A stretch of 11,478 bases of DNA from an uncultured Muribaculaceae bacterium (GCA_934590135.1 CAKTOT010000073.1:1-11478); one strand, 5' to 3'; positions 1-6,504 are shown, counted from the stretch's first letter. Numbers and translations are program-made. The notes: a model not told the origin generated them from the sequence alone.

Positions 1-227
1 TGAGGCTTAAGTGATAAGATAATTCGCTTCTACAGGCAGTATAACTGTCGCCGAGTATAGGAGAACTGTCCGGCGATAGCTTCGAGCCTGTCGTCCTCAT
101 CGCAAAATTAAAGGTTATTTCGCAATCGTGCAACTCCGTTTTCCTCCCAATTGCCACAGATAGTCACTAACGCTTGGAATAACAGCATATTGTAGTAAAA
201 TATGTTTTGCAACATATTTTGCCGCTG
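1..227. other. Non-coding or decayed stretch at the left edge
   Basis: No intact gene is visible. On the minus strand two short coding-looking fragments can be read. One ends in ...ENGVARLRNNL then stop at about 109-111. The other reads DEDDRLEAIAGQFSYTRRQ and ends with a stop near 31-33. Neither has a convincing start or a family I recognise. With the adjacent decayed CRISPR repeats and the broken recombinase, this looks like gene debris in an accessory region. The inverted repeat at 195-222 is its only clear structure. Confidence 0.4.
195..222. repeat. AT-rich inverted repeat
   Basis: AAAATATGTT (197-206) and AACATATTTT (211-220) are perfect complements around a 4-nt TTGC loop. In RNA the stem could extend by a U-G and a G-C pair to 195-222. 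It is too AT-rich, and lacks a U run on either side, to be a typical intrinsic terminator. It lies just outside the decayed end of the CRISPR locus. It could be an operator, a recombination end or a relic; the sequence does not say which. Confidence 0.6.
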
Positions 228-341
228 TTTGCCTCCTTTGTTTTAGTGGAGGATGGTCTCGGAGAATGCCATTATATTTGTTTTAGAATACTACCGTTTG
301 TGAAGTCTTAATCCTTGCCTCAGTGGAGGATGGTCTCGTAG
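228..341 (-). CRISPR. Two degenerate CRISPR repeats (distal end of the array)
   Basis: Two imperfect copies of the 37-nt repeat found at 834-1087 lie here. Copy 228-264 keeps the last 25 nt perfectly (plus-strand reading, from GTTTTAGTGG to GGTCTCGGAG), but its first third is diverged. Copy 305-341 differs from consensus at four positions, three of them T to C changes in the central TTTT, and ends CGTAG instead of CGGAG. The 40 nt between them (265-304) would be an old spacer. Repeat decay is typical of the leader-distal end, so the leader should be to the right, at about 1088-1230, with transcription on the minus strand. About 490 nt of other sequence separates these copies from the intact part. 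Confidence 0.8.
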
Positions 342-504
342 ACCGCGAAGTTTGCGGTCTTCATAGGACGTTCCTCCACTTTCGTGTTCTTCTACTATGC
401 CATCAACCCGTTTGGGGGCAACGCCGTAGCGCTTGATGTCTTCAAGCTGCTGCGCATAGTCCTGATTACGCGTTGAGACGCGTAGATATATATTCAGCCA
501 TCAT
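342..504 (-). pseudogene. 5' fragment of a serine recombinase (resolvase-family) gene, frameshifted and truncated
   Basis: Read on the minus strand, about 52 codons match the N-terminal catalytic domain of serine recombinases: VSTRNQDYAQQLEDIKRYG, then VDGIVEEHESGG and SYEDRKLRGL. The VST segment would hold the nucleophilic serine. An ATG at 502-504 (MMAEYIST...) gives the expected beginning, but the frame breaks near 472-480 through an apparent small deletion, so that frame meets TAA a few codons later. The homology stops at SYEDRKLRGL, where the DNA becomes the CRISPR repeat copy ending at 341; the rest of the catalytic domain and the DNA-binding domain are missing. The gene starts 1 nt after the stop of the membrane ORF at 506-727. 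A site-specific recombinase of a former mobile element is the likeliest origin. The family assignment rests on motif recognition only. Confidence 0.62.
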
Positions 505-505
505 T

Positions 506-727
506 TTACGGATTGTTTTTACTAACCTGCGCCACTACAAACGGGATGCAGATAATAATGATTATAGGCATCAGGATGTTATCCAAACACCAATCAAAGA
601 TTAATTGGAGAAACTCTGGCAGCTCGTTGCGGAAGCCTAAGTCGGTTACCCATATAAGTAATAGGGCGACGAGGCCGGGGATTATTATATACAAGGCGAA
701 TATGAGCCACCATTGCCTGTTTGTCAT
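506..727 (-). CDS. Small hypothetical membrane protein (73 aa)
   Basis: Not recognised. The product begins MTNRQWWLIF and has two strongly hydrophobic segments, about residues 6-28 and 47-67, with a short charged stretch between them (GFRNELPEF) and a polar tail (VSKNNP). This suggests a two-pass inner-membrane protein with both ends in the cytoplasm. The stop codon TAA is followed after 1 nt by the ATG of the broken serine recombinase, so the two were probably cotranscribed parts of one mobile element. The block sits between the decayed and intact CRISPR repeats. No strong ribosome binding site is visible, as is usual in Bacteroidetes. It could be a real cargo gene, or a chance ORF in decaying DNA. 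Confidence 0.5.
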   Translation of the reverse strand: MTNRQWWLIFALYIIIPGLVALLLIWVTDLGFRNELPEFLQLIFDWCLDNILMPIIIIICIPFVVAQVSKNNP

Positions 728-833
728 AATTTTACGTATCTATCAAGTTTATCAATATCAAGATGCCCACGCGGTGCGCCAAGGCATACGCTCGTTGTAA
801 GTTGCCCGCTGACCAGTACGGGCGTGCCGATCG

Positions 834-1087
834 GTCTTAATCCTTGTTTTAGTGGAGGATGGTCTCGGAGAAATAAACATAATTATGGAAGCAACATCAG
901 TGACAACAGTCTTAATCCTTGTTTTAGTGGAGGATGGTCTCGGAGTCCTTCATGGCATTCACCCATCAACATTCATACGGTCTTAATCCTTGTTTTAGTG
1001 GAGGATGGTCTCGGAGATGGATGAGAAGCTCTATGAGTTCTTGTTGGATTGTCTTAATCCTTGTTTTAGTGGAGGATGGTCTCGGAG
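834..1087 (-). CRISPR. CRISPR array: four identical 37-nt repeats, three spacers
   Basis: Four identical 37-nt repeats lie at 834-870, 909-945, 980-1016 and 1051-1087. Read on the plus strand each starts GTCTTAATCC and ends GGTCTCGGAG. They flank spacers of 38 (871-908), 34 (946-979) and 34 nt (1017-1050), all unrelated in sequence. On the minus strand the repeat ends in GGATTAAGAC, and its last eight bases ATTAAGAC resemble the ATTGAAAC-type 5' handle of type I and III crRNAs. Within the repeat, ATCCT and AGGAT can form a weak 5-bp stem. Polarity is assigned to the minus strand from the handle, from the decayed repeats at the left, and from the promoter-like box to the right. No cas gene lies in the window, so the array is orphan or its cas operon is elsewhere. 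The subtype is uncertain; type III or I-B would fit the repeat end. Confidence 0.93.
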
Positions 1088-1210
1088 AGCAACTTTTGGA
1101 ATTGGCTGTCAGCGAGACTGTTGCAACGAAATTTTTAATTTCGTTAACGTTTGGAGACCAAAAATATGTACCTTTTCGGGCGCTTTCATGTGTGCAAATT
1201 TACGGATTAT
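1088..1210 (-). promoter_or_regulatory. Putative CRISPR leader with promoter-like -7 box
   Basis: This stretch borders the leader-proximal repeat. On the minus strand TAAATTTG (1202-1195) matches the Bacteroidetes -7 consensus TAnnTTTG, which would start a transcript near 1188, about 100 nt before the first repeat. No good -33 TTTG is visible at the right distance. A perfect 9-bp inverted repeat, AACGAAATT (1125-1133) and AATTTCGTT (1137-1145) around three T, lies between box and array. It could be a site for an adaptation or regulatory protein, or a hairpin in the leader RNA. The assignment is inferred from position and motifs. Confidence 0.5.
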
Positions 1211-1344
1211 TTTTGTGAATTGAGCGTTCGTGCCTCCAAAATTTAGGTTTTTTTTATGGTGTTTTCGGCTATTTTTGTCGAATGTCGTTGGTTTTTGATG
1301 ATGGATGGATGAGACGGGTGGTCGTGCGGTGTTGATTGCCGGTG

Positions 1345-2304
1345 TCAGGTGGCGGGGTCGGTGATGTCATAGAGTTGCCGGAGGATTTGATTGAAGAGGG
1401 GGATGGGTGATTGGCTGTCGATGGGGGTGACGTCGAAGGCGGCACGGGCCAGCCAGGTGAGCTGTTTTTTGGCGTATACGCGGGTGTTTTTGGCGATGCG
1501 AGCTATGGTGGTGGGGCGGTCGAGTGTTCCGTCGAAGTGGCAGAACCATTCTTTGAAGCCGACGGTGTTGAGCGCATTTAGGTGTCGCAGGGGATACATG
1601 CGTCTTGCTTCTTGTTCCATGCCGTCGGCTACCATTTGGGTGACGCGTGCGTTGATGCGTTCGAAGAGTTGGGGACGTGGCATGGTGAGGGCGAATGTGA
1701 TGGCTTGTAGCGGCGGGGCTGTGGGGCGGCCTGTGAGGTGGCTGCTGTATGGGCGGCCGGCTTGGAGGCTGACTTCGACGGCGTGTATTATACGGCGTGT
1801 ATTGGCCGGATCGACTGTGGCGCGGTATTGTGGGTCGAGTGTGGCGAGCTGGTCCAGGAGGTATTGCAGCCCGTGTCGGTTGTAGAGGTCGAGTACGTGT
1901 GTGCGTATGTCGTCGCTCACGGTGGGCATATCGTCGATGCCGTGCAGCAGTGCGTGCAGGTACATCATACTGCCTCCGCAGATGATGACGTAGGGGCTGT
2001 CTTGCCATAGCCGTGGCAGCAGTGTGTGTACGTCTTGGACGAATTGAGCGGCGCTGTATGGGGCGTCTATGGGCAGTGTGCCTACGAGGTGGTGTGGGAC
2101 TGCGGCGAGTTGGGTCGGAGTGGGTGCGGCTGTGGTTATAGGTATGTCGCGATAAATCTGGCGCGAGTCTGCGCTGATGATGTGGCAGTGCAGGTGTCGC
2201 GCCAGTTCTATGGCGAGTGATGTTTTGCCGCTTCCGGTGGCGCCGGTGATGATGATGGCGGTGCCACCGGGGCGGGTGTGTGTATCAGCGATGGTTTTGT
2301 GCAA
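1345..2304 (-). CDS. miaA: tRNA dimethylallyltransferase MiaA
   Basis: The enzyme transfers the dimethylallyl group of DMAPP to N6 of A37 in tRNAs that read codons starting with U; the product (i6A) is often further modified and steadies codon-anticodon pairing. Family motifs appear in order: P-loop GATGSGKT (about residues 21-28), SADSRQIYRDI with the DSRQ element, HHLVGTLP, the GGS-MYLHALL loop, ALNTVGFKEW, and the C-terminal RIAKNTRVYAKKQLTWL segment. The start is uncertain. An ATG at 2398-2400 would add a low-complexity 32-residue N-terminus and overlap pepT by 116 nt. I chose the TTG at 2302-2304, which gives 319 aa, close to the usual 300-310, and overlaps the 3' end of pepT by 20 nt. 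No ATG or GTG exists in frame between that TTG and the P-loop. It is the last gene of the prfB-amylase-pepT block and is probably translationally coupled to pepT. Confidence 0.95.
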   Translation of the reverse strand: MHKTIADTHTRPGGTAIIITGATGSGKTSLAIELARHLHCHIISADSRQIYRDIPITTAAPTPTQLAAVPHHLVGTLPIDAPYSAAQFVQDVHTLLPRLWQDSPYVIICGGSMMYLHALLHGIDDMPTVSDDIRTHVLDLYNRHGLQYLLDQLATLDPQYRATVDPANTRRIIHAVEVSLQAGRPYSSHLTGRPTAPPLQAITFALTMPRPQLFERINARVTQMVADGMEQEARRMYPLRHLNALNTVGFKEWFCHFDGTLDRPTTIARIAKNTRVYAKKQLTWLARAAFDVTPIDSQSPIPLFNQILRQLYDITDPAT

Positions 2305-3514
2305 CGAGACGGGCGATTTGGACGATGACTTCTGTGGCTTTTTCCATGGAGGGGATGGGTACGTATTCGTAGCGTCCGTGGAAGTTGAGTCCGCCGGCAA
2401 AGATATTGGGGCAGGGTAGTCCTTTGAAGGAGAGTTGTGCTCCGTCTGTGCCGCCGCGTATGGGTACTACTTTGGGGGTGACGCCGCTGTCGCGCATGGC
2501 TTGTTCGGCTGTGTCGATGATGTGCATCAGCGGCTCGATTTTTTCGCGCATGTTGTAGTACTGGTCTTTGATTTCGATGGTGCAGCAGTCGGGGAATTCG
2601 TGGTTGATTTTGCGTGCGAGGTGTTCCATCTCTTTTTTGCGGCGTTCGAAGCGGTCGCGGTCGTGGTCGCGTATGATGTATGTAAGTATGGTTTTTTCGA
2701 CGGTGCCTTCCATACCGATGAGGTGGTAGAATCCTTCGTATCCTTCGGTGTGCTCGGGGGTCTCCCAGCGGGGGAGCATGATGATAAACTGGTTGGCGAT
2801 GCGCATTGAGTTTATCATCTTGTGTTTGGCGTATCCGGGGTGTACGTTGCGTCCGGTGAAGGTGACGCGAGCTACGGCGGCGTTGAAGTTTTCGTATTCG
2901 AGCTCGCCTATTTCGCCGCCGTCCATAGTGTAGGCCCAGTCGGCGCCGAAGAGTTGGACGTCGAATTTGTGTGCGCCTTGTCCGATTTCTTCGTCTGGAT
3001 TGAAGGCTATGCGTATTTTACCGTGTTTGATTTCGGGGTGTTGTTGGAGGTAGTCTACGGCCGAGATGATTTCGGCGATGCCGGCTTTGTCGTCTGCGCC
3101 AAGCAGTGTATTGCCATCGGTGACGATGAGCGCTTGGCCTTTGTAGTTGAGCATTTCGGGGAAGTCGTTGGGCGACAATGTGATGCCGGTATGTGTGTTG
3201 AGCAGTATGTCTCCGCCGTCGTAGTTTTCGACGATGCGGGGTGTGACGTTGTGTCCGCTCATATCGGGGGATGTGTCGAGGTGCGCGATAAATCCGATGG
3301 TGGGTATGCCTTGGTCATCGGTGTTTGCCGGTAGTGTCGCCATGAGGTATCCGTTGTCGTCGAGGGTGATGTCGGCGAGGCCCATTTGGCGGAGTTCGTC
3401 GGCGAGGTATTTGGCGAAGGTCATTTGCCCGGGTGTGGAGGGCGTCATGTTGGTGAGTTCGTCGCTCTGGGTGTCGTATTTGACGTACCGCAGAAATCTG
3501 TCTACTACGTTCAT
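2285..3514 (-). CDS. pepT: Peptidase T (tripeptide aminopeptidase)
   Basis: This cytoplasmic zinc aminopeptidase of the M20 family removes the N-terminal residue of tripeptides, the last steps of peptide breakdown. Its 409 aa match the usual length. The expected metal and catalytic residues are all visible: H78 and D80 in IAHLDTSPD, D141 in GADDKAG, the E175-E176 pair in NPDEEIGQG, D198 in YTMDGG, and H379 in LNFHGRYEY. The PIRGGTDGAQLSF segment (about 351-363) is also typical. The central dimerisation domain, with NVHPGYAK, spans roughly residues 205-320. The ATG start at 3514 gives the standard N-terminus (MNVVDRFLRYVKYDTQS). It lies 40 nt after the amylase-family gene with no terminator between, so it is probably cotranscribed with it, and its 3' end overlaps miaA. 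Confidence 0.97.
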   Translation of the reverse strand: MNVVDRFLRYVKYDTQSDELTNMTPSTPGQMTFAKYLADELRQMGLADITLDDNGYLMATLPANTDDQGIPTIGFIAHLDTSPDMSGHNVTPRIVENYDGGDILLNTHTGITLSPNDFPEMLNYKGQALIVTDGNTLLGADDKAGIAEIISAVDYLQQHPEIKHGKIRIAFNPDEEIGQGAHKFDVQLFGADWAYTMDGGEIGELEYENFNAAVARVTFTGRNVHPGYAKHKMINSMRIANQFIIMLPRWETPEHTEGYEGFYHLIGMEGTVEKTILTYIIRDHDRDRFERRKKEMEHLARKINHEFPDCCTIEIKDQYYNMREKIEPLMHIIDTAEQAMRDSGVTPKVVPIRGGTDGAQLSFKGLPCPNIFAGGLNFHGRYEYVPIPSMEKATEVIVQIARLVAQNHR

Positions 3515-3554
3515 GGTTGTGTGTATTTGTTGTAGTGTATTTGTGTATATTGTC

Positions 3555-5039
3555 TTATTTTTTGTGTCGCTTGGAGTGCGGCTCGGCCAGTATTTTGATC
3601 TCGGGACGCCAGGCGTCTACGTCGATGTATGTGCCGTCTATGGGGACGGTGGCGTTTTTGTCGCTGAAGATTATGGCTACGCGGTTGCCGGTCTTGCGGT
3701 CTGTCTTGTCGACGATGAGCACATCGGCGCCGTCAATGTTGTGGTGCCGGAATGTGGGTGTGCCGCGCCACATGGCTGGGTTGGCACGGCGTATCTTCAT
3801 CACCTTGGCTGTGTATTGCATCAGCCGGCGCTGGTCGTCATTGAGTGGTTCGAGATGGCCTGTGGTGCGTGATACGTTGTCTTTTTGCCATCCGTGGTAG
3901 TCGAGCGAGCGGTCGCCAAATTCGTCGCCATAGTATAGAGTGATGGGACCGTTGTAGGCCGCAAGGATTGCCATACGTGTCATTTGCTTTTCGATGTATA
4001 GCGGTTCGGCGGGGTTGAGGTGATCTGCCAGACGGTATCCGTCATGGTTGGTGACGAATAGGTTGGGCAGTAGGGTGTCGTCTTTGTATCCGCGTTGTCG
4101 GGGCGTGCTGAGTACGTATATTATATCGTCCCAGTTGTCAAGGCCTTCACTTTCGATGTCTTGCATGGGACCGGAGATGCGCTCTTTGCCATCGAAGTCG
4201 AAGGCGCTGATAAGTCCGTGGTCGCTGTATACGCCGGTGTTGATGGCGTGTGCGTCGCCCCAATCTTCGCCTACCATATATGCGAGTGTGCCCCAGCGTT
4301 TGCCTTGGGCGGCGCGTCGGTCGGCGAGGTCTTGTACGGCTTTTCGTATTTCGCGCCAGTAGTTGTGTCCGCCTTGTACGGCTTGGTATGCTTGGTCGAG
4401 GCGCCATCCGTCTATGTCGTAGTTGTCTATCCACCAGGTGGCTACTTCGCGGAAGTAGGGTAGTGAGGCGGGGTACGCGACGTTGCCCGAGGGTATGGTG
4501 TCGCGCACGTTGGCGCTGAGAGTACTGTCTATGGTGTATCCCGATGGTGAGGGGGTGGTAACGCCGCCGTGGTGTCCGAATACGCCGTCAAGGATGACGT
4601 ATAGTCCGCGAGCATGGGCTTCGTCGATGAGGTGTCGCAGGTCGGCTAATGTGCCGAAATGAGGGTCTATGGCGAAGTAATCATTGGTGAAGTATCCGGT
4701 GGCCTGGAGTTTTTCACCGCCTTTGGCTTTGGAGCTGTCGAATATGGGGGTTAGCCATATTGCGTTGGCGCCGATGGCTGCTATATGGTCGAGGGCGGCG
4801 GTGACGCCGGCGATATTGCCGTCTTTGCGGTTGCCGTCGGGCCCCCACATGGCGGTGTATCCGGGGGCGGAGACGGTGGTGTCGCGGTTGAAGGATGCCA
4901 CCATAACTTGGTATATGGTCAGCGACCGTTGGTCGTCATATCGGCGCGGCAGTCGCGGTCGACGTGCGGCGCTGATGGTGATGAGCGCTGCGGCCAGAAT
5001 AAGTGCGATGGCTGTAATTATGGTGCGGGCTGATGTCAT
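3555..5039 (-). CDS. Alpha-amylase family glycoside hydrolase (GH13), exported or membrane-anchored
   Basis: A GH13-type enzyme acting on alpha-glucans or maltooligosaccharides. The N-terminus has a hydrophobic stretch (about residues 6-24) followed by an Arg-rich RRPRLPRR segment, so it is either a signal peptide or an uncleaved anchor. There is no lipobox cysteine. The four conserved GH13 regions are present: DGVFGHHG (from D151), DGWRLDQA with the nucleophile D215, MVGEDWGD with the acid/base E258, and FVTNHD with the transition-state stabiliser D333. A C-terminal beta domain follows (about 420-485). No starch-binding module or SusC/D pair is nearby, so this is not a classical polysaccharide utilisation locus. 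The gene sits 101 nt after prfB and 40 nt before pepT on the same strand. Exact substrate (starch, maltodextrin, trehalose-related) cannot be read from the sequence. Confidence 0.92.
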   Translation of the reverse strand: MTSARTIITAIALILAAALITISAARRPRLPRRYDDQRSLTIYQVMVASFNRDTTVSAPGYTAMWGPDGNRKDGNIAGVTAALDHIAAIGANAIWLTPIFDSSKAKGGEKLQATGYFTNDYFAIDPHFGTLADLRHLIDEAHARGLYVILDGVFGHHGGVTTPSPSGYTIDSTLSANVRDTIPSGNVAYPASLPYFREVATWWIDNYDIDGWRLDQAYQAVQGGHNYWREIRKAVQDLADRRAAQGKRWGTLAYMVGEDWGDAHAINTGVYSDHGLISAFDFDGKERISGPMQDIESEGLDNWDDIIYVLSTPRQRGYKDDTLLPNLFVTNHDGYRLADHLNPAEPLYIEKQMTRMAILAAYNGPITLYYGDEFGDRSLDYHGWQKDNVSRTTGHLEPLNDDQRRLMQYTAKVMKIRRANPAMWRGTPTFRHHNIDGADVLIVDKTDRKTGNRVAIIFSDKNATVPIDGTYIDVDAWRPEIKILAEPHSKRHKK

Positions 5040-5074
5040 TGCGTGGTCATTGTGTGATGGTACGGCTTCGCGTT

Positions 5075-5123
5075 GTATCGGCGAAGAATCGGGCTGTGGT
5101 GACGGCGTCGGTTCTGCCGATAC
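5075..5123. repeat. 8-bp inverted repeat between prfB and the amylase-family gene
   Basis: GTATCGGC (5075-5082) and GCCGATAC (5116-5123) are perfect complements separated by 33 nt. They lie in the 101-nt spacer after the prfB stop. No T run follows on the minus strand, so this is not a typical intrinsic terminator. It could be an mRNA processing or stabilising hairpin, a protein site, or chance. Confidence 0.4.
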
Positions 5124-5140
5124 GGCGATTATGTGTGCGC

Positions 5141-6256
5141 TCAGTCTTCATTTCCGGCAAATTGCATGAGGTAGGCCTTGATGAAGTCATCAAGGTCGCC
5201 GTCCATGACGCCGTTGACGTCCGATGTTTGATAGCCGGTACGATGGTCCTTGACGCGACGGTCATCGAAGACATACGAGCGTATTTGGCTGCCCCATTCG
5301 ATTTTCATCTTGCCGGCTTCTATCTTTGCCTGTTCCTGCATGCGATGCTGCAATTCCTTGTCATAGAGGATTGAACGCAGTTGGCGCATGGCGTTCTCTT
5401 TGTTCTTTGGTTGGTCGCGGGTCTCGGTGTTTTCGATGAGGATTTCTTCGTGTTCGCCGGTGTATGGGTCTACGAATTGGTAGCGCAGACGTACGCCGGA
5501 TTCGACTTTATTGACGTTCTGTCCGCCGGCACCGCCGCTGCGGAAGGTGTCCCACGATACGGCGGCCGGGTCGACTTTGACTTCGATGGTGTCGTCTACC
5601 AGCGGGGTGACGAAGACGGAGGCGAAGGAGGTCATACGTTTGCCTTGGGCGTTGTATGGCGAGACGCGTACCAGACGATGTACGCCGTTTTCGCTCTTGA
5701 GAAATCCGTAGGCGAAGTCGCCTTCAACGTTGATGGTGCAAGATTTGATGCCGGCTTCATCGCCTTCGAGGATGTTGGCTATCGAGGTCTTGTATCCGTG
5801 CTTTTCGCACCAGCGCAGGTACATCCGCATCAGCATCTGTGCCCAGTCTTGGCTCTCGGTGCCGCCGGCTCCGGAGTTGATTTTGAGCACCACGCCGAGA
5901 CGGTCTTCTTCGCGGCGCAGCATGTTGCGCAGCTCGAGGTCTTCAATCTTGGAGGCTGCATCGGCATATAGTTCATCCAATTCGGCTTCGTCAATGAGGC
6001 CTTCTTTGGCAAAGTCCAAACCGGTTTCGACTTCGCTGACGGCTTTGTCAACTTCGCCGTAGCGTTCGATCCAGCTTTGTAAGTCCTTGATTTTCTTCAT
6101 CTGTACTTGCGCCTCCTTGGGGTGTTCCCAGAAGTCGGGGACGTGTGTGCGCAGTTCTTCTTCTTCGACTTGGATTTTCTTGCCGTCAATGTCCAGATAG
6201 TGGTGCAACGCGTCGCGGCGTTGACCGAGTTCTTTTATTTGGTCTTGTGTAATCAC
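5141..6256 (-). CDS. prfB: Peptide chain release factor 2 (RF2)
   Basis: RF2 recognises UGA and UAA stop codons and triggers release of the finished peptide on the ribosome. The 371-aa product has the usual order: an N-terminal helical domain (about 1-110), the core with INSGAGGTESQDWAQ (about 127-140), the stop-codon recognition loop, and the peptidyl-transferase-site GGQ at 244-246 (SGGAGGQNVN). It ends with the conserved WGSQIRSYV and the VMDGDLDDFI segment. Two points stand out. The recognition tripeptide, SPF in E. coli RF2, reads SPY here (199-201). The gene is also one continuous frame: where many bacteria have the CTT TGA C programmed +1 frameshift site, this one has CTG GAC (codons 21-22), so the autoregulatory frameshift is absent. 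A promoter lies about 30 nt upstream. It is probably the first gene of the block leading to miaA. Confidence 0.97.
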   Translation of the reverse strand: MITQDQIKELGQRRDALHHYLDIDGKKIQVEEEELRTHVPDFWEHPKEAQVQMKKIKDLQSWIERYGEVDKAVSEVETGLDFAKEGLIDEAELDELYADAASKIEDLELRNMLRREEDRLGVVLKINSGAGGTESQDWAQMLMRMYLRWCEKHGYKTSIANILEGDEAGIKSCTINVEGDFAYGFLKSENGVHRLVRVSPYNAQGKRMTSFASVFVTPLVDDTIEVKVDPAAVSWDTFRSGGAGGQNVNKVESGVRLRYQFVDPYTGEHEEILIENTETRDQPKNKENAMRQLRSILYDKELQHRMQEQAKIEAGKMKIEWGSQIRSYVFDDRRVKDHRTGYQTSDVNGVMDGDLDDFIKAYLMQFAGNED

Positions 6257-6286
6257 TGTCAGTGTATTGTTAGTCTAAAGATAATG

Positions 6287-6294
6287 CAAAGGTA
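6287..6294 (-). promoter_or_regulatory. Promoter -7 box for prfB
   Basis: On the minus strand TACCTTTG exactly fits the Bacteroidetes sigma-ABfr -7 consensus TAnnTTTG, about 30 nt upstream of the prfB ATG. This would give a short leader starting near 6280. The -33 element is weak (TTTCG near 6316-6320). Position and consensus make it a likely promoter for prfB and perhaps the whole downstream block. Confidence 0.7.
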
Positions 6295-6504
6295 CGATAT
6301 TTCGGCGAAAAATGACGAAAGACCGCGAATTAATCGGTTGTATCGTTACGTATAAAAATGGGCGTCGGCTTGTTTCCCATGCCTTTTTGCCTGAATTTGT
6401 TGTATGGTTATGACTTTGGGTTATGGATAGTCTAATGTGACTGACGAAAGATGTGTCCGTTATTATGATTATGGTGTACGGCGTATTCCGGATGGGGGAG
6501 GAGC

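Noticed and set aside
339..361. Hairpin AGACCGC / GCGGTCT as a possible terminator
   Set aside because: No T run follows on either strand, and the sequence is explained by the recombinase remnant meeting the CRISPR repeat; the symmetry is probably fortuitous.
513..800. Plus-strand ORF of 95 codons opposite the small membrane ORF
   Set aside because: It is antisense to the membrane ORF, with no recognisable domain and no initiation signal; the hydrophobic minus-strand frame is the more protein-like.
713..1223. Overlapping plus-strand ORFs (72-103 codons) with repeated LNPCFSGGWSR or LILVLVEDGLG
   Set aside because: These are translations of the CRISPR repeat in different frames; the repeated peptide equals the repeat unit and the residues between are the spacers.
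5381..5971. Long plus-strand ORF of 196 codons
   Set aside because: Shadow of prfB, whose conserved motifs fix the coding strand; similar antisense frames over pepT, miaA, the amylase-family gene and the glycosyltransferase gene are rejected for the same reason.
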